The notes under the pieces are model-generated. The model made no database searches, had not been told where the DNA came from, and saw nothing but the letters and a program-made list of their open reading frames with translations. From Kozakia baliensis (lineage in GTDB: Bacteria > Pseudomonadota > Alphaproteobacteria > Acetobacterales > Acetobacteraceae), in NCBI RefSeq assembly GCF_001787335.1, contig NZ_CP014674.1:1630501-1694500 (forward strand): 64,000 bases of DNA, written 5' to 3'. Positions 26,513 through 35,828 of this stretch are shown here, piece by piece; position 1 is the stretch's first letter; the number at the start of each line of letters is the position of its first letter. Made by a program: the position numbers and the translations under genes.

Positions 26513-27306
26513 CCCGGATTGCGCAGCAGGCCGCCTTCCACGCGCAATGCCGCCCCTGTGGTGGCGGAAGCGAGCGGCGAACAGACATACGCCACCATGT
26601 TGGCCACTTCCTCCGGCTCGATCAAACGCTGAATGATCGAAGCCGGGCGATGCTTCGGCACGAATTCACGCTCGATCTCCTCTGCCGGACGCCCCGTCTT
26701 TTTCGAAGCTTCCTCGAACATCTTCAACACGCCCTCCGTTCGCGTCGGTCCGGGAAGCACGCTGTTGACCGTAACGCCGCTGCCCGGAACGCTCTCCGCA
26801 ATACCGCGCGCGATCGCAATCTGCGCTGCCTTGGTGAAGCCGTAATGGATCATATCCGGCGGAATATTGAAGCCGGACTCGCTGGCGATGAACACCACGC
26901 GGCCCCATTTCCGCTCCGTCATACCTGGCAGATACTGGCGCGTTAGGCGCACCCCGCTCATCACGTTCACATCGAAGAAACGCTGCCATTCGGAATCCGG
27001 CGTCTCCTCGAAGGAAGCCTGGGTGAAAATGCCCAGATTGTTCACCAGAATATCCAGCGCCGGAAATGCCTTCGCCACCGCGTCCAGAGTCTCCGGCTTG
27101 GCGAAATCAGCCGCGAACCCGCTTAGCTTCGCGCCTGGAACCGCATTCTGGATTTCACGCACGGCCTCGTCCGTCCGCCCTTGGCTACGGCCGTTGACGA
27201 TCACATGCGCCCCAGCCTCCGCAAGCCGCTTGACAATCGCTAAGCCGATTCCAGCAGTGGAACCCGTCACTAGAGCCGTGCGCCCTGTCAGATCGATATT
27301 AAGCAT
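26509..27306 (-). CDS. SDR family oxidoreductase
   Basis: A 265-residue classical short-chain dehydrogenase/reductase. The NAD(P) motif TGSTAGIG (14-21) is followed by NGRSQGR, which favours NADP through Arg40. NNLG is at 89-92, the catalytic Ser is in FIASESG (142 or 144), and Tyr155-x3-Lys159 is in HYGFTK. An insertion after YxxxK (the region of EGVLKMFEEASKKTGRPAEE) is typical of many SDRs. The substrate is unknown. A perfect 13-bp inverted repeat lies 17 bases upstream of the ATG. Confidence 0.88.
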   Translation of the reverse strand: MLNIDLTGRTALVTGSTAGIGLAIVKRLAEAGAHVIVNGRSQGRTDEAVREIQNAVPGAKLSGFAADFAKPETLDAVAKAFPALDILVNNLGIFTQASFEETPDSEWQRFFDVNVMSGVRLTRQYLPGMTERKWGRVVFIASESGFNIPPDMIHYGFTKAAQIAIARGIAESVPGSGVTVNSVLPGPTRTEGVLKMFEEASKKTGRPAEEIEREFVPKHRPASIIQRLIEPEEVANMVAYVCSPLASATTGAALRVEGGLLRNPG

Positions 27307-27322
27307 GAAAACTCATCCCGCT

Positions 27323-27352
27323 CATGATGTTCGATTTTGATCGAACATCATG
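27323..27352. repeat. Perfect 13-bp inverted repeat between mfd and the SDR gene
   Basis: CATGATGTTCGAT, four bases TTTG, then ATCGAACATCATG: 26 of 30 bases are in the stem, with no mismatch. It lies 16-46 bases upstream of the SDR start and 18 bases after the mfd stop (same strand). The stem is AT-rich and neither side has a U tract, so an operator for a dimeric regulator is at least as likely as a terminator. Confidence 0.85.
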
Positions 27353-27370
27353 CGGCAATGAAAGTTTCGG

Positions 27371-30300
27371 TCAAGCCTCGACCTTTTCCGCCAGCTTCTT
27401 CAACGCGCCCATCACCTTGCGCGCCATGACGATCCGCTGCGCATTGGTCATCTCGCGCACCACAGCCAGTTTCTGATCGGGGCGTAGTTTCACCCCCTGC
27501 TCGCGATGCCGCTCCACCCAACTCAGCAGTCCCATCGGATTGCGGAATTTCTTGTTGCGGAACTGCAAAACCATGCCTTTCGGACCAGCCTCCAAACGCT
27601 CGACATCCGCAGCGCGGCACAACCGCTTGATGATGACGACATCCAGAAGATTTTCCACCTCCGGCGGAAGGCTTCCAAACCGGTCCACCAGTTCCGCGCG
27701 CATGGCGTCCACCTCTGCCTCGCCATTCAGCCCGGCGATACGGCGATACAGCCCCAGCCGCACCGGCAGATCCCTCACGTAACTATCGGGAATCAACACA
27801 GGCAGGCCCAGAACGATATTGGGTGTCCAGTTCTCGTCCTCCGCTCGTTTGCGTCCCTTTTCGGCGCGTAAATCCGCCACCGCATCTTCCAGCATCTGCT
27901 GGTAAAGTTCGATGCCAACTTCCTTGATATGGCCGGATTGCTCGTCGCCCAGCAAATTGCCCGCGCCGCGCAAATCCAGATCGTGCGAAGCCAGCGTGAA
28001 GCCCGCACCCAACGAATCCAGCGTTTGCATGATCTCAAGCCGCTTTTCCGAAGCGGGGGAAAGCCGGTGCGTCTGCGGCCAAGTCAGATAAGCGTAACCT
28101 CGCTGCTTACCGCGCCCCACACGCCCGCGCAGCTGGTAAAGCTGGCCCAGCCCGAACATATCCGCCCGATGGATGATGAGCGTATTGACCGCCGGCATGT
28201 CCAATCCGCTTTCCACAATATTGGTCGAAAGCAGAACGTCGTATTTCCCGTCCGAAAACTCCGTCATAACGCGTTCGAGTTCGCCGGGTGTCAGCCGCCC
28301 ATGCGCTTGAACCGTCTTGGCGTCAGGAATGATGTCACGCAGGCGCTCCGCCATGCGATCCATATCCTCGATCCGCGGTACCACGCAGAAAATTTGCCCG
28401 CCACGAAAACGCTCGCGCTGGATAGCTTCACGAATCATCACGCTGTCGAATGGCGTAATGAACGTGCGCACCGCCAGACGATCCGTCGGCGGTGTTGCGA
28501 TCAGGCTCATCTCCCGCACGCCGGAAAGCGAAAGCTGCAAGGTGCGCGGCAATGGCGTCGCTGAAAGCGTCAGCACATGCACGTCTTCACGCAGCGATTT
28601 CAAACGCTCCTTATGCCCGACCCCGAAATGCTGCTCCTCATCGATGATCAGCAGACCTAAATCGTTGAACGAGACGTTCTTCGCCAAGAGCGCGTGCGTG
28701 CCGACGATGATATCGACCTGCCCCGATTCCAATCCGCGCCGCACCTCCGCCGCTTCTTTCGCCGTCACCAGACGGGAAAGCTGCGCCACACGCACCGGGA
28801 AACCTTCGAATCGAGCCGAGAAACTGCGGAAATGCTGCCGCGCCAGCAAGGTCGTCGGCACTACAACCGCCACCTGCACGCCCGAAAGCGCCGCTACGAA
28901 AGCCGCACGCAACGCAACCTCCGTCTTGCCAAATCCGACATCGCCGCAAACCAGCCGGTCCATCGGGCGGCCCGAACTCATGTCTTCCAATACATCGGCA
29001 ATGGCGCGCGATTGATCGTCCGTCTCCACGAACGGGAAACGCGCGCAAAACTCGTCCCACAGCCCTTCCGCTGGTGCCAGCGTCGGCGCGTCCTTCAAGG
29101 CGCGTCCTGCCGCGGTGCGGATCAGTTCTCCGGCCATATCGCGGATACGGGATTTCATTTTGGCCTTGCGAGCCTGCCACGCTTGCCCGCCCAGCCTGTC
29201 AAGCTGAACATGCCCCTGATCGGAACCGAAACGACTTAGAAGCTCGATATTCTCGACCGGCAGAAACAGCTTCTGCTCGCCATCGTAAAGCAGGCGTAAA
29301 CAATCATGCGGAGCCACGCCGTCGCTAACTGTCTCCAGCCCTTCATAACGTCCGATGCCATAATCGGCATGCACCACCAGATCGCCTTCAGCGATTTCCG
29401 AGGCTTCGGTAATGAACTGCTCGGCGCGGCGTTTACGGCGCGGGGGGCGCGAAATGCGCTCGCCCAGCAAATCCTGCTCCGAAACGAAAGCGAAGCGGTC
29501 CGAAACGAAGCCACGCTCAAGCCCCAGCGTTACCAGCCCAACCGGTCCCGCCGCCATGCCCGCTGCCGTCGCCCAGCTATCGTGCGTCTCCACGGCAATG
29601 CCATGCTCATGCAGCAACGTAGCGATGCGCTCGCGCGAACCGCGCGTCCAGGCCGTCACGTAACTCCGGCGGCCCGTTTTCGCCCAATTCGTCACTTGCT
29701 CGGCAAAAGCTTCGAACACACCCTCGCGGCTGCCATCCTTGGCCCGCGCGAAAAGCGGCCCCGGTCGTCCGCCCGCATCCAAACCCGGCGTTAGGTCGGG
29801 TTTTGCGAACGGGCTAAGCAACGCGCACGGCACGCGCGACAGCATGGCGTCCCAGCCATCTCGGTTTAGATAAAGCAGATGAGACGGTAACGCCCGATAG
29901 ATCATCTCGCCTTCGCGCGCGGGCGCTTTGCGCGCCTCGTAATGATCGGCGATCATCTCAAGCCGCGCGGTCAGAATATCAGGTATCTGATGATCGAAAC
30001 TGATCGACACATCTGGAATATAGTCGATCAGATTTTCCATGCCGTCATGGAACAACGGCACATAATGTTCGAGACCCGGATAACGCCGCCCGTCCGAAAC
30101 ATTCTCGTAAATGGTATCGGATGCCGCCGATGGACCGAACAGATCGCGCCATGCGCTGCGGAAACGGCTGATGCTTTCCGGCCCCAACGCATATTCGGAA
30201 ACGGGCCGCAGGTCGAAGCGATCCAGCGTTCCGGTGGAGCGCTGCGTTCCCACATCGAAACGGCGGATATTCTCCACCTCATCGCCGAACAGGTCGAGTC

Positions 30301-30823
30301 GGACCGGTTCGGCCTCCGCTGCCGGGAACAGATCGAAAATACCGCCGCGCGTGGCGAACTCCCCTGCCTCCATCACGGTATCGGTGCGCGTATAACCGCT
30401 GCCGATCAGCAACTCGATCAACATCGCCTGGTCCAGGCTCTCGCCCGCACGAATGCTCAAGGATTGCCCCTGATACGCCTTGCGAGGCGGCACCCGCTGC
30501 ACCAACCCATTGACGGTCGTCAGAATAATCCGACGCGCCTTCGTCGGTTCGAGCAAACGCGTCAACGTACCCGCGCGCTCCGCCGTAATCGCCTGATTGG
30601 GAGAAACGCGGTCGTAAGGCAGACAATCCCAGGCGGGAAAGCGCAGAACTTCCACATCCGGCTCGACATACCCAATCATATCCGCCAACGTCGCCAAAGC
30701 CGCGTCGTCACGCGCGACATGCAACAACGGTCCCGCATGTTCGCCCAGGCGGCGACGCAGCAAAAACGCGGTGAAAGCTTCCGGCACACCCCAAACGGTG
30801 GGCCAAGACGAAAAATCGGTCAT
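27371..30823 (-). CDS. mfd: Transcription-repair coupling factor
   Basis: A 1150-residue SF2 DNA translocase that removes stalled RNA polymerase and recruits UvrA. The UvrB-homology region is N-terminal (about 1-330), the RNA-polymerase interaction (CarD-like) domain is around GDLVVHADYGIGRYEGLE, and the RecG-like motor has VCGDVGFGKTEVALRA (Walker A), LLIIDEEQHFGVGHK (DEEQ) and the TRG motif. Length is full. The final residues are followed at 27370 by the inverted repeat region. mfd and recG are divergent here. Confidence 0.97.
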   Translation of the reverse strand: MTDFSSWPTVWGVPEAFTAFLLRRRLGEHAGPLLHVARDDAALATLADMIGYVEPDVEVLRFPAWDCLPYDRVSPNQAITAERAGTLTRLLEPTKARRIILTTVNGLVQRVPPRKAYQGQSLSIRAGESLDQAMLIELLIGSGYTRTDTVMEAGEFATRGGIFDLFPAAEAEPVRLDLFGDEVENIRRFDVGTQRSTGTLDRFDLRPVSEYALGPESISRFRSAWRDLFGPSAASDTIYENVSDGRRYPGLEHYVPLFHDGMENLIDYIPDVSISFDHQIPDILTARLEMIADHYEARKAPAREGEMIYRALPSHLLYLNRDGWDAMLSRVPCALLSPFAKPDLTPGLDAGGRPGPLFARAKDGSREGVFEAFAEQVTNWAKTGRRSYVTAWTRGSRERIATLLHEHGIAVETHDSWATAAGMAAGPVGLVTLGLERGFVSDRFAFVSEQDLLGERISRPPRRKRRAEQFITEASEIAEGDLVVHADYGIGRYEGLETVSDGVAPHDCLRLLYDGEQKLFLPVENIELLSRFGSDQGHVQLDRLGGQAWQARKAKMKSRIRDMAGELIRTAAGRALKDAPTLAPAEGLWDEFCARFPFVETDDQSRAIADVLEDMSSGRPMDRLVCGDVGFGKTEVALRAAFVAALSGVQVAVVVPTTLLARQHFRSFSARFEGFPVRVAQLSRLVTAKEAAEVRRGLESGQVDIIVGTHALLAKNVSFNDLGLLIIDEEQHFGVGHKERLKSLREDVHVLTLSATPLPRTLQLSLSGVREMSLIATPPTDRLAVRTFITPFDSVMIREAIQRERFRGGQIFCVVPRIEDMDRMAERLRDIIPDAKTVQAHGRLTPGELERVMTEFSDGKYDVLLSTNIVESGLDMPAVNTLIIHRADMFGLGQLYQLRGRVGRGKQRGYAYLTWPQTHRLSPASEKRLEIMQTLDSLGAGFTLASHDLDLRGAGNLLGDEQSGHIKEVGIELYQQMLEDAVADLRAEKGRKRAEDENWTPNIVLGLPVLIPDSYVRDLPVRLGLYRRIAGLNGEAEVDAMRAELVDRFGSLPPEVENLLDVVIIKRLCRAADVERLEAGPKGMVLQFRNKKFRNPMGLLSWVERHREQGVKLRPDQKLAVVREMTNAQRIVMARKVMGALKKLAEKVEA

Positions 30824-30879
30824 CTGAAAATCCGGCGAACATGACGCGCAGCACGCTTGGCCAACACGGTGGTTTCGTT

Positions 30880-30907
30880 TTGTTCTATGACGAGCTTTGT
30901 CCTATAG
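30880..30907 (+). promoter_or_regulatory. Putative recG promoter
   Basis: TTGTTC (30880-30885) and CTATAG (30902-30907) are separated by 16 bases, 40 bases upstream of the recG ATG, inside the 123-bp mfd-recG divergent interval. This is a plausible but imperfect sigma70 promoter. Confidence 0.35.
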
Positions 30908-30946
30908 CGTCAGAGACATGCCCTGTCAGCCCACCTTTCCTCGCTC

Positions 30947-33040
30947 ATGACTGAAGCATCCGCCCTGCTCAGCCCGCTTCTCGCACCTTTAGGCGCTCTG
31001 CCGGGAATAGGCCCACGTCACGCTGGCCTCCTGCGTAAAGTTGCTGGCGGTCCGCGCATCATTGATCTTTTGTTTACTCTTCCCGAAAATCTCATCGACC
31101 GACGCACGCGCTGCACCCTGGCCGAAGCGCGGGAACGCGTAGCTCCCGGGGGCATCCTGAGCGCCCATGTCCGCGTAATCGGAATCGAACGTCCTCAACG
31201 GCAAAAGCAACCTTTCCGCGTGCGTGTGGGAGACGGAACCGACGAACTGGGTTTGGTTTTCTTCCACGCTCATTTCCTACGCGACGTCACGATCGGCGAT
31301 GAACTGGCCATCTCGGGAAAGCTCGAACGTTATGGGCTGGGCCTGAGCATGCCCCATCCGGATTACATGCTGCCTTGGGCACAGCGCGCAAGAATTCCTC
31401 TCCTTGATCCGGTTTGGCCGCTCACGGCGGGGCTATTCCCCTCCACCATGCGCCGCGCAATGCAATCCGCCCTCGCCCGCCTGCCTGATTTACCGGAATG
31501 GCAAGATCATGCGCTGATCGAAAAGCGCAAATGGCCGAGTTTCGCCCAGGCGCTGCGCATCATCCACGCACCTCAACCCGCCGAGGGCGAGAATTGGGAA
31601 GCCCTGGCCGAACGCGCCCGTGCGCGGCTGGCTTTCGATGAACTCCTGGCCGATCAACTCTGCATGGGTTTAGCCCGGCTGAGCGCACAGGATCGCCCTG
31701 GCCGCGCGCTGGTAGGAGACGGCGCGCTGCGGACGGAGGCCATGCGACGTTTTGGCCATACGCCGACTGGCGCTCAAACCCGCGCCTTGGCAGAAATCGA
31801 CGCCGATCTCGCCGCACCGCGCCCGATGATGCGCTTACTGCAAGGCGATGTCGGCGCGGGCAAAACCCTTGTTGCCGCCATGGCGATGCTCCGTGCCGTT
31901 GAAGCAGGCGCACAAGCGGCGCTAATGGCCCCGACCGAGATTTTGGCGCGACAGCATTTCCGCAATCTCTCGGCCCTATGTCCCGTGCCTTGCGTCTTCC
32001 TCTCCGGCAGCATTAAAGGACGCGCCCGACGCGAAACGCTCGCCGCCATTGCAGACGGTTCCGCACGGATCGTCATCGGCACTCATGCGCTCTTTCAAGA
32101 AAAAGTTATCTTTCACGATCTCGGCCTTGCCGTCATCGACGAGCAGCACCGTTTCGGCGTCGAGCAGCGTATGCGCCTCAGCAGCAAAAGCGAGGCGACC
32201 AACGCTCTGATCATGACGGCCACGCCCATCCCGCGCACTTTGCTGCTGACTCAATGGGGCGAATTGCAGGTCAGCCGACTCGATGAAAAACCACCTGGCC
32301 GTCTGCCGATCGGCACTTCCATGCACGCCCTCTCCACGCTTGAGGATGTTCTAGCAGGCATCCGCCGCGCCCTCGCCAAAGGCGTGCAAGTGTTCTGGGT
32401 CTGCCCACTGGTCGAGGAAAGCGAAGTGCTCGACGTCGCGGCAGCGGAAGCCCGCTGGGCCGATCTGCGCCGCTATTTCGGCGACCAAGTCGGCCTTGCC
32501 CACGGCCGCCAGGACATTAGCGTGCGCCAAGCTGCGCTCGATGCGTTTCAGGCCGGTAACACCCGCCTCCTCGTTGCCACTACCGTCATCGAAGTCGGCG
32601 TCGATGTTCCCAACGCTTCCGTTATGGTCATTGAACATGCCGAACGCTTCGGCTTAGCGCAGCTTCACCAATTGCGCGGTCGCGTTGGACGTGGCTCGGC
32701 CCGCTCCTTCTGCCTCCTGCTCTTTGACGATCAAGCATCCCTGACCGCCCGTAAACGACTCGCTTTGCTACGCGAAACCGAAGACGGTTTTCTTATCGCG
32801 GATGAGGATTTTCGCACGCGTGGCGGCGGCGATTTGGCTGGCACGCGCCAATCCGGCCTGCCCGGCTTCCGGCTGGCCACAGGCTCCCGCGCCGACCTCT
32901 TGCTCACAGCGGCATGGCAGGACAGCGAACGAGTTCTCAACATGGACCCGCGCCTATCACAACCGCGCGGCCAGGCGTTGCGCCTATTGCTGCATTTGTT
33001 CGATCGCCACGACCATCAAAAGATACTTCTTTCGGGCTAA
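30947..33040 (+). CDS. recG: ATP-dependent DNA helicase RecG
   Basis: A 697-residue SF2 helicase that regresses stalled forks. The N-terminal wedge/OB domain (LPGIGPRHAGLLRKVAGG, PFRVRVGDGTDELGLVFFH) is followed by Walker A QGDVGAGKT, the DEQH box VIDEQHRFGVEQR, the motif QLHQLRGRVGRG and the C-terminal TRG-like segment. Length is normal. It uses ATG 30947. Confidence 0.97.
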   Translation: MTEASALLSPLLAPLGALPGIGPRHAGLLRKVAGGPRIIDLLFTLPENLIDRRTRCTLAEARERVAPGGILSAHVRVIGIERPQRQKQPFRVRVGDGTDELGLVFFHAHFLRDVTIGDELAISGKLERYGLGLSMPHPDYMLPWAQRARIPLLDPVWPLTAGLFPSTMRRAMQSALARLPDLPEWQDHALIEKRKWPSFAQALRIIHAPQPAEGENWEALAERARARLAFDELLADQLCMGLARLSAQDRPGRALVGDGALRTEAMRRFGHTPTGAQTRALAEIDADLAAPRPMMRLLQGDVGAGKTLVAAMAMLRAVEAGAQAALMAPTEILARQHFRNLSALCPVPCVFLSGSIKGRARRETLAAIADGSARIVIGTHALFQEKVIFHDLGLAVIDEQHRFGVEQRMRLSSKSEATNALIMTATPIPRTLLLTQWGELQVSRLDEKPPGRLPIGTSMHALSTLEDVLAGIRRALAKGVQVFWVCPLVEESEVLDVAAAEARWADLRRYFGDQVGLAHGRQDISVRQAALDAFQAGNTRLLVATTVIEVGVDVPNASVMVIEHAERFGLAQLHQLRGRVGRGSARSFCLLLFDDQASLTARKRLALLRETEDGFLIADEDFRTRGGGDLAGTRQSGLPGFRLATGSRADLLLTAAWQDSERVLNMDPRLSQPRGQALRLLLHLFDRHDHQKILLSG

Positions 33041-33203
33041 TCACTGTAAATACCGAATATTTATCTTTTTAAAACATTTACCGAATGATGTTTAACTTTT
33101 AAAACTGTTTCAAGGAACTATAAGTCTCGCCAAAAGACCTCGATTGGTCCTTGATTATATATAATCGGTATCTAAACCGCATTTCGCTTTGGCCAGGATG
33201 AGC
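33041..33203 (+). promoter_or_regulatory. AT-rich upstream region with TATAAT
   Basis: This AT-rich stretch between recG and the GGDEF-EAL gene has poly-T and poly-A tracts and a perfect TATAAT at 33160-33165, about 39 bases before the chosen start at 33204. The -35 side has no clear hexamer. It is noticeably richer in A and T than the flanking coding sequence, which is normal for a promoter. Confidence 0.45.
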
Positions 33204-34850
33204 ATGCCGCAAACATTTTCGCACGAAGCCCAAACAGCTCGTCATTCGATTCTACAGATCGCACGCCATTTATTTGGCGCTTCTTCTGTCTTATTGGCTT
33301 CCATCGAAAAAAACGGCACGTTTAAAGAAATTTTGCGTGCCGGTGACGTCGATATTGTTTTCCCTTCCGATATCGTCCGACAATTAGCGGACAGTTCTGC
33401 GCCGGTCGTTCTCAAAACGCCCGATGCTCAATGGCTCGGTATTTCACTCGGTCATCAATCATGTCTCGTGCTTGCCGTCCCGTCAGAGAGCACTGTTCCG
33501 GACGATAAAATCAGCGATCTCTCGGATTTTTCTGCCTGTCTGAACGAACTGCGCAAGAGCGACAGCCAAGCTTCTCGTCGCCCCGACCTGCTGAACCGCA
33601 CATCCAGTCTCAGCAATATTCAAAAACTCATCGAAGATAATCGGGATGCCGATAAAAGACATTCCTTCGGCGTTATCAGGCTCGATTTAGATCACCTCGC
33701 CCAAATCAATAATCGGCATGGATGGGACACAGCCGATTATTTGATCGATGAGATGATCTCACGCATCCAGTCCGTCCTACCCTCCGATTCAATGGTGGGA
33801 TATTTTGGCGGTGGCAGCCTCATCGTCATCACCCCCTACGGAACAAGCATTACGAACACCCATTCTCTTATCAATGCGATGACGAGAGAACTGGACCTCC
33901 CGGCTTATCTGAAAGACGGCAGTTTCAACTTTTCAGTCTCCATCGGTTGGTCGATGTTTCCGAAAGATGGTGACAACGCGACGGCTCTGTTCGAAGGAGC
34001 ATGCGCCGCGCTGGCGGAAGCCATCCAAGAAGGCGGCGCTCATGAACGCCGCGCCACGCCGGACACGACGGAACGGTATCTGGATGCCTCACGGTTAGAG
34101 CGGGACTTACTGCACGCCATCGAAAAAGAAACACTTTCGCTTAGCTGGATGCCGATCGTTGCCGTGCATTCTCAGCAAGTAATTGCCTTGGAAGCGCTCG
34201 TACGGTGGGAGCGGCCCAATTTCGGCCCCGTCTCTCCGGAGCTTTTCGTCCGCTGCGCCGAAGAGGCCGGGCTTGTAGAGCGGCTTGATTGCTGGAGCCT
34301 GCTCGCGGCCTGTCGCATAGCCGTGAAATGGCCGCACGCCCTCCGGGTCTGCGTCAATATCTCGCCCGTTTGGCTGGCCAATGAACGGCTCTCCTCCATG
34401 GTCGAGGCCGTTCTGAAGGAAACGGAACTACCCGCACATCGATTGCAAATCGAACTTTCCGAAAAACGTCCCTTCGGCCCGCGCGACATCGCCTATCAGG
34501 AGCTTTCGCGCTTGCGGGCGCTTGGCGTGCATGTTGCTTTGGATGACTTCGGCGCTGGTTATTCGTCTTTGGAAAGACTAGCCAGCTTCCCGGTCGATCA
34601 AATCAAGCTGGATCGCTCCTTCATCAATCGTCTCGATGAAGACCGGCGGGTAGGCGATATTTTGCGCAGCACGCTCCAATTGGCGCGCACGCTTGGCGTT
34701 TCGTGCTGTGCCAAAGGCGTAGAGACGGAACGACAAATGTCGTTCCTTGATTCTTACGGCTGTGAGGAAGTCCAGGGCTACCTCCTCGGCAGCCCCAGCG
34801 CCAATTATCTGCAGTCGATGGAATCAGAACTTCACGGAGAGCTTCAGTGA
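33204..34850 (+). CDS. Degenerate GGDEF-EAL protein (cyclic di-GMP)
   Basis: A 548-residue protein with a GAF-like N-terminus (about 10-115), a GGDEF domain (about 135-280) whose signature is GGGSL (202-206), not GGDEF, and a C-terminal EAL domain (about 290-540). The EAL domain keeps EALVRW, CVNISP, IELSE, LDDFGAGYSS, IKLDRSF and EVQGYL. In the usual EGVE motif the first Glu is Lys504 (AKGVET), a position implicated in catalysis. Diguanylate cyclase activity is very unlikely and phosphodiesterase activity doubtful, so it may be an effector. AGGA precedes 33204; ATG 33198 and TTG 33189 are alternatives. The 3' end overlaps the lpxR-like gene by 27 bp. Confidence 0.88.
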   Translation: MPQTFSHEAQTARHSILQIARHLFGASSVLLASIEKNGTFKEILRAGDVDIVFPSDIVRQLADSSAPVVLKTPDAQWLGISLGHQSCLVLAVPSESTVPDDKISDLSDFSACLNELRKSDSQASRRPDLLNRTSSLSNIQKLIEDNRDADKRHSFGVIRLDLDHLAQINNRHGWDTADYLIDEMISRIQSVLPSDSMVGYFGGGSLIVITPYGTSITNTHSLINAMTRELDLPAYLKDGSFNFSVSIGWSMFPKDGDNATALFEGACAALAEAIQEGGAHERRATPDTTERYLDASRLERDLLHAIEKETLSLSWMPIVAVHSQQVIALEALVRWERPNFGPVSPELFVRCAEEAGLVERLDCWSLLAACRIAVKWPHALRVCVNISPVWLANERLSSMVEAVLKETELPAHRLQIELSEKRPFGPRDIAYQELSRLRALGVHVALDDFGAGYSSLERLASFPVDQIKLDRSFINRLDEDRRVGDILRSTLQLARTLGVSCCAKGVETERQMSFLDSYGCEEVQGYLLGSPSANYLQSMESELHGELQ

Positions 34851-35828
34851 GCCGTAGTTGAACAAGCCGGCTTTCGCAGTATCGAACTGCGCAGTCTGCC
34901 AGTTCTGGCTGTAAGAGAGGCGAACGCCATGCCACATAATAGCAACACCAGCATGGATTTCGCCCACATCCCACGTCTTGCTGACATGCGGTGAGTTCGA
35001 ACGTATCGTGTTGCCCTGCAAAGTTGCATCGTAAGCAACCGCCTGCCCTTCGACACCGCCATAGAGATACCATGCCACTGGCGTGGTCGCGGTAAATGCG
35101 TCCGTTCCATCGAGGCCCGGCCCAATCGTCGAATTGCCGAAGTCGCTGTTAAGTCCCTCACCGATCCGGAAGGTACCAGCAACGTCGCCATAAGTACGAT
35201 AATCGCCCGCGGCTCCGGAGATTGCCGGAAGGATATCCGCGCCGAAGCCATGAAAGTTAACGAGTGGCAAACGCCAAATACGGCCCATCTGGACCTGGAA
35301 AATCGGCTGATTCGCCAATTGATGGTGCCAGCCTAGATTCTTCGTGTCGCCAATTGCGCCATGGAACCCGTTCTGCAACTGACGCCCCAAACCGCCCGGC
35401 CCCATGATACCGAACTGAATTCCCGCTACGCTACGCGAAAGGTCCGTATCATTAATGAAGTTAACCGTGCCGAGCAGCAAGCTGGAATAAGGACGATCGC
35501 TAGGAGACGGATTGGGGTTCTGCGTATCGCTCGGCGTGAAGATGAGTTGCTGCACGCCGAGGCTGATGCGCTGCACGCCGTCGCCCAGTAGGAACTTATT
35601 GACGTCGTGAAATGGCTTGGGAAGATTATCCGTCCCCGAGGTCCAGTTAAAACGCAAACCGGAGGTATAATAACGATCGGATGTGCCCTTTAGGGTCGAG
35701 ACAGCATCGTTTTCACCTTGCAGCGTCCAGATGCCGTTAGGATCCTGAAGCGGGGTCGCCTGAGCCGACGCGGCGATTGCGCCGAATATACCCGTTGCAG
35801 AAAGGAAATACACCGCCTGGCGCTTCAA
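34824..35828 (-). CDS. LpxR-type lipid A 3'-O-deacylase (DUF2219)
   Basis: A 334-residue outer-membrane barrel protein. From a TTG at 35828 it reads LKRQAVYFLSATGIFGAI and ASAQA, a good signal peptide. The motif GENDAVSTLKGTSDRYYTSG matches the END...D..YT.G active-site segment of LpxR, and FHGAIGDTKNLGWHHQLAN holds the His and GW motif. The C-terminus LSVKF ends in an aromatic residue, typical of barrels. LpxR removes the 3'-acyloxyacyl chain of lipid A. The open frame continues upstream to ATG 36017, but the added residues look non-native. The start is therefore uncertain. Confidence 0.82.
   Translation of the reverse strand: MKRQAVYFLSATGIFGAIAASAQATPLQDPNGIWTLQGENDAVSTLKGTSDRYYTSGLRFNWTSGTDNLPKPFHDVNKFLLGDGVQRISLGVQQLIFTPSDTQNPNPSPSDRPYSSLLLGTVNFINDTDLSRSVAGIQFGIMGPGGLGRQLQNGFHGAIGDTKNLGWHHQLANQPIFQVQMGRIWRLPLVNFHGFGADILPAISGAAGDYRTYGDVAGTFRIGEGLNSDFGNSTIGPGLDGTDAFTATTPVAWYLYGGVEGQAVAYDATLQGNTIRSNSPHVSKTWDVGEIHAGVAIMWHGVRLSYSQNWQTAQFDTAKAGLFNYGSLKLSVKF

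Noticed and set aside
29942-30844. 300-codon frame antisense to mfd (and others at 27929-29794)
   Set aside because: mfd is full length and conserved; the opposite frames are His/Arg/Gln-rich shadow translations.
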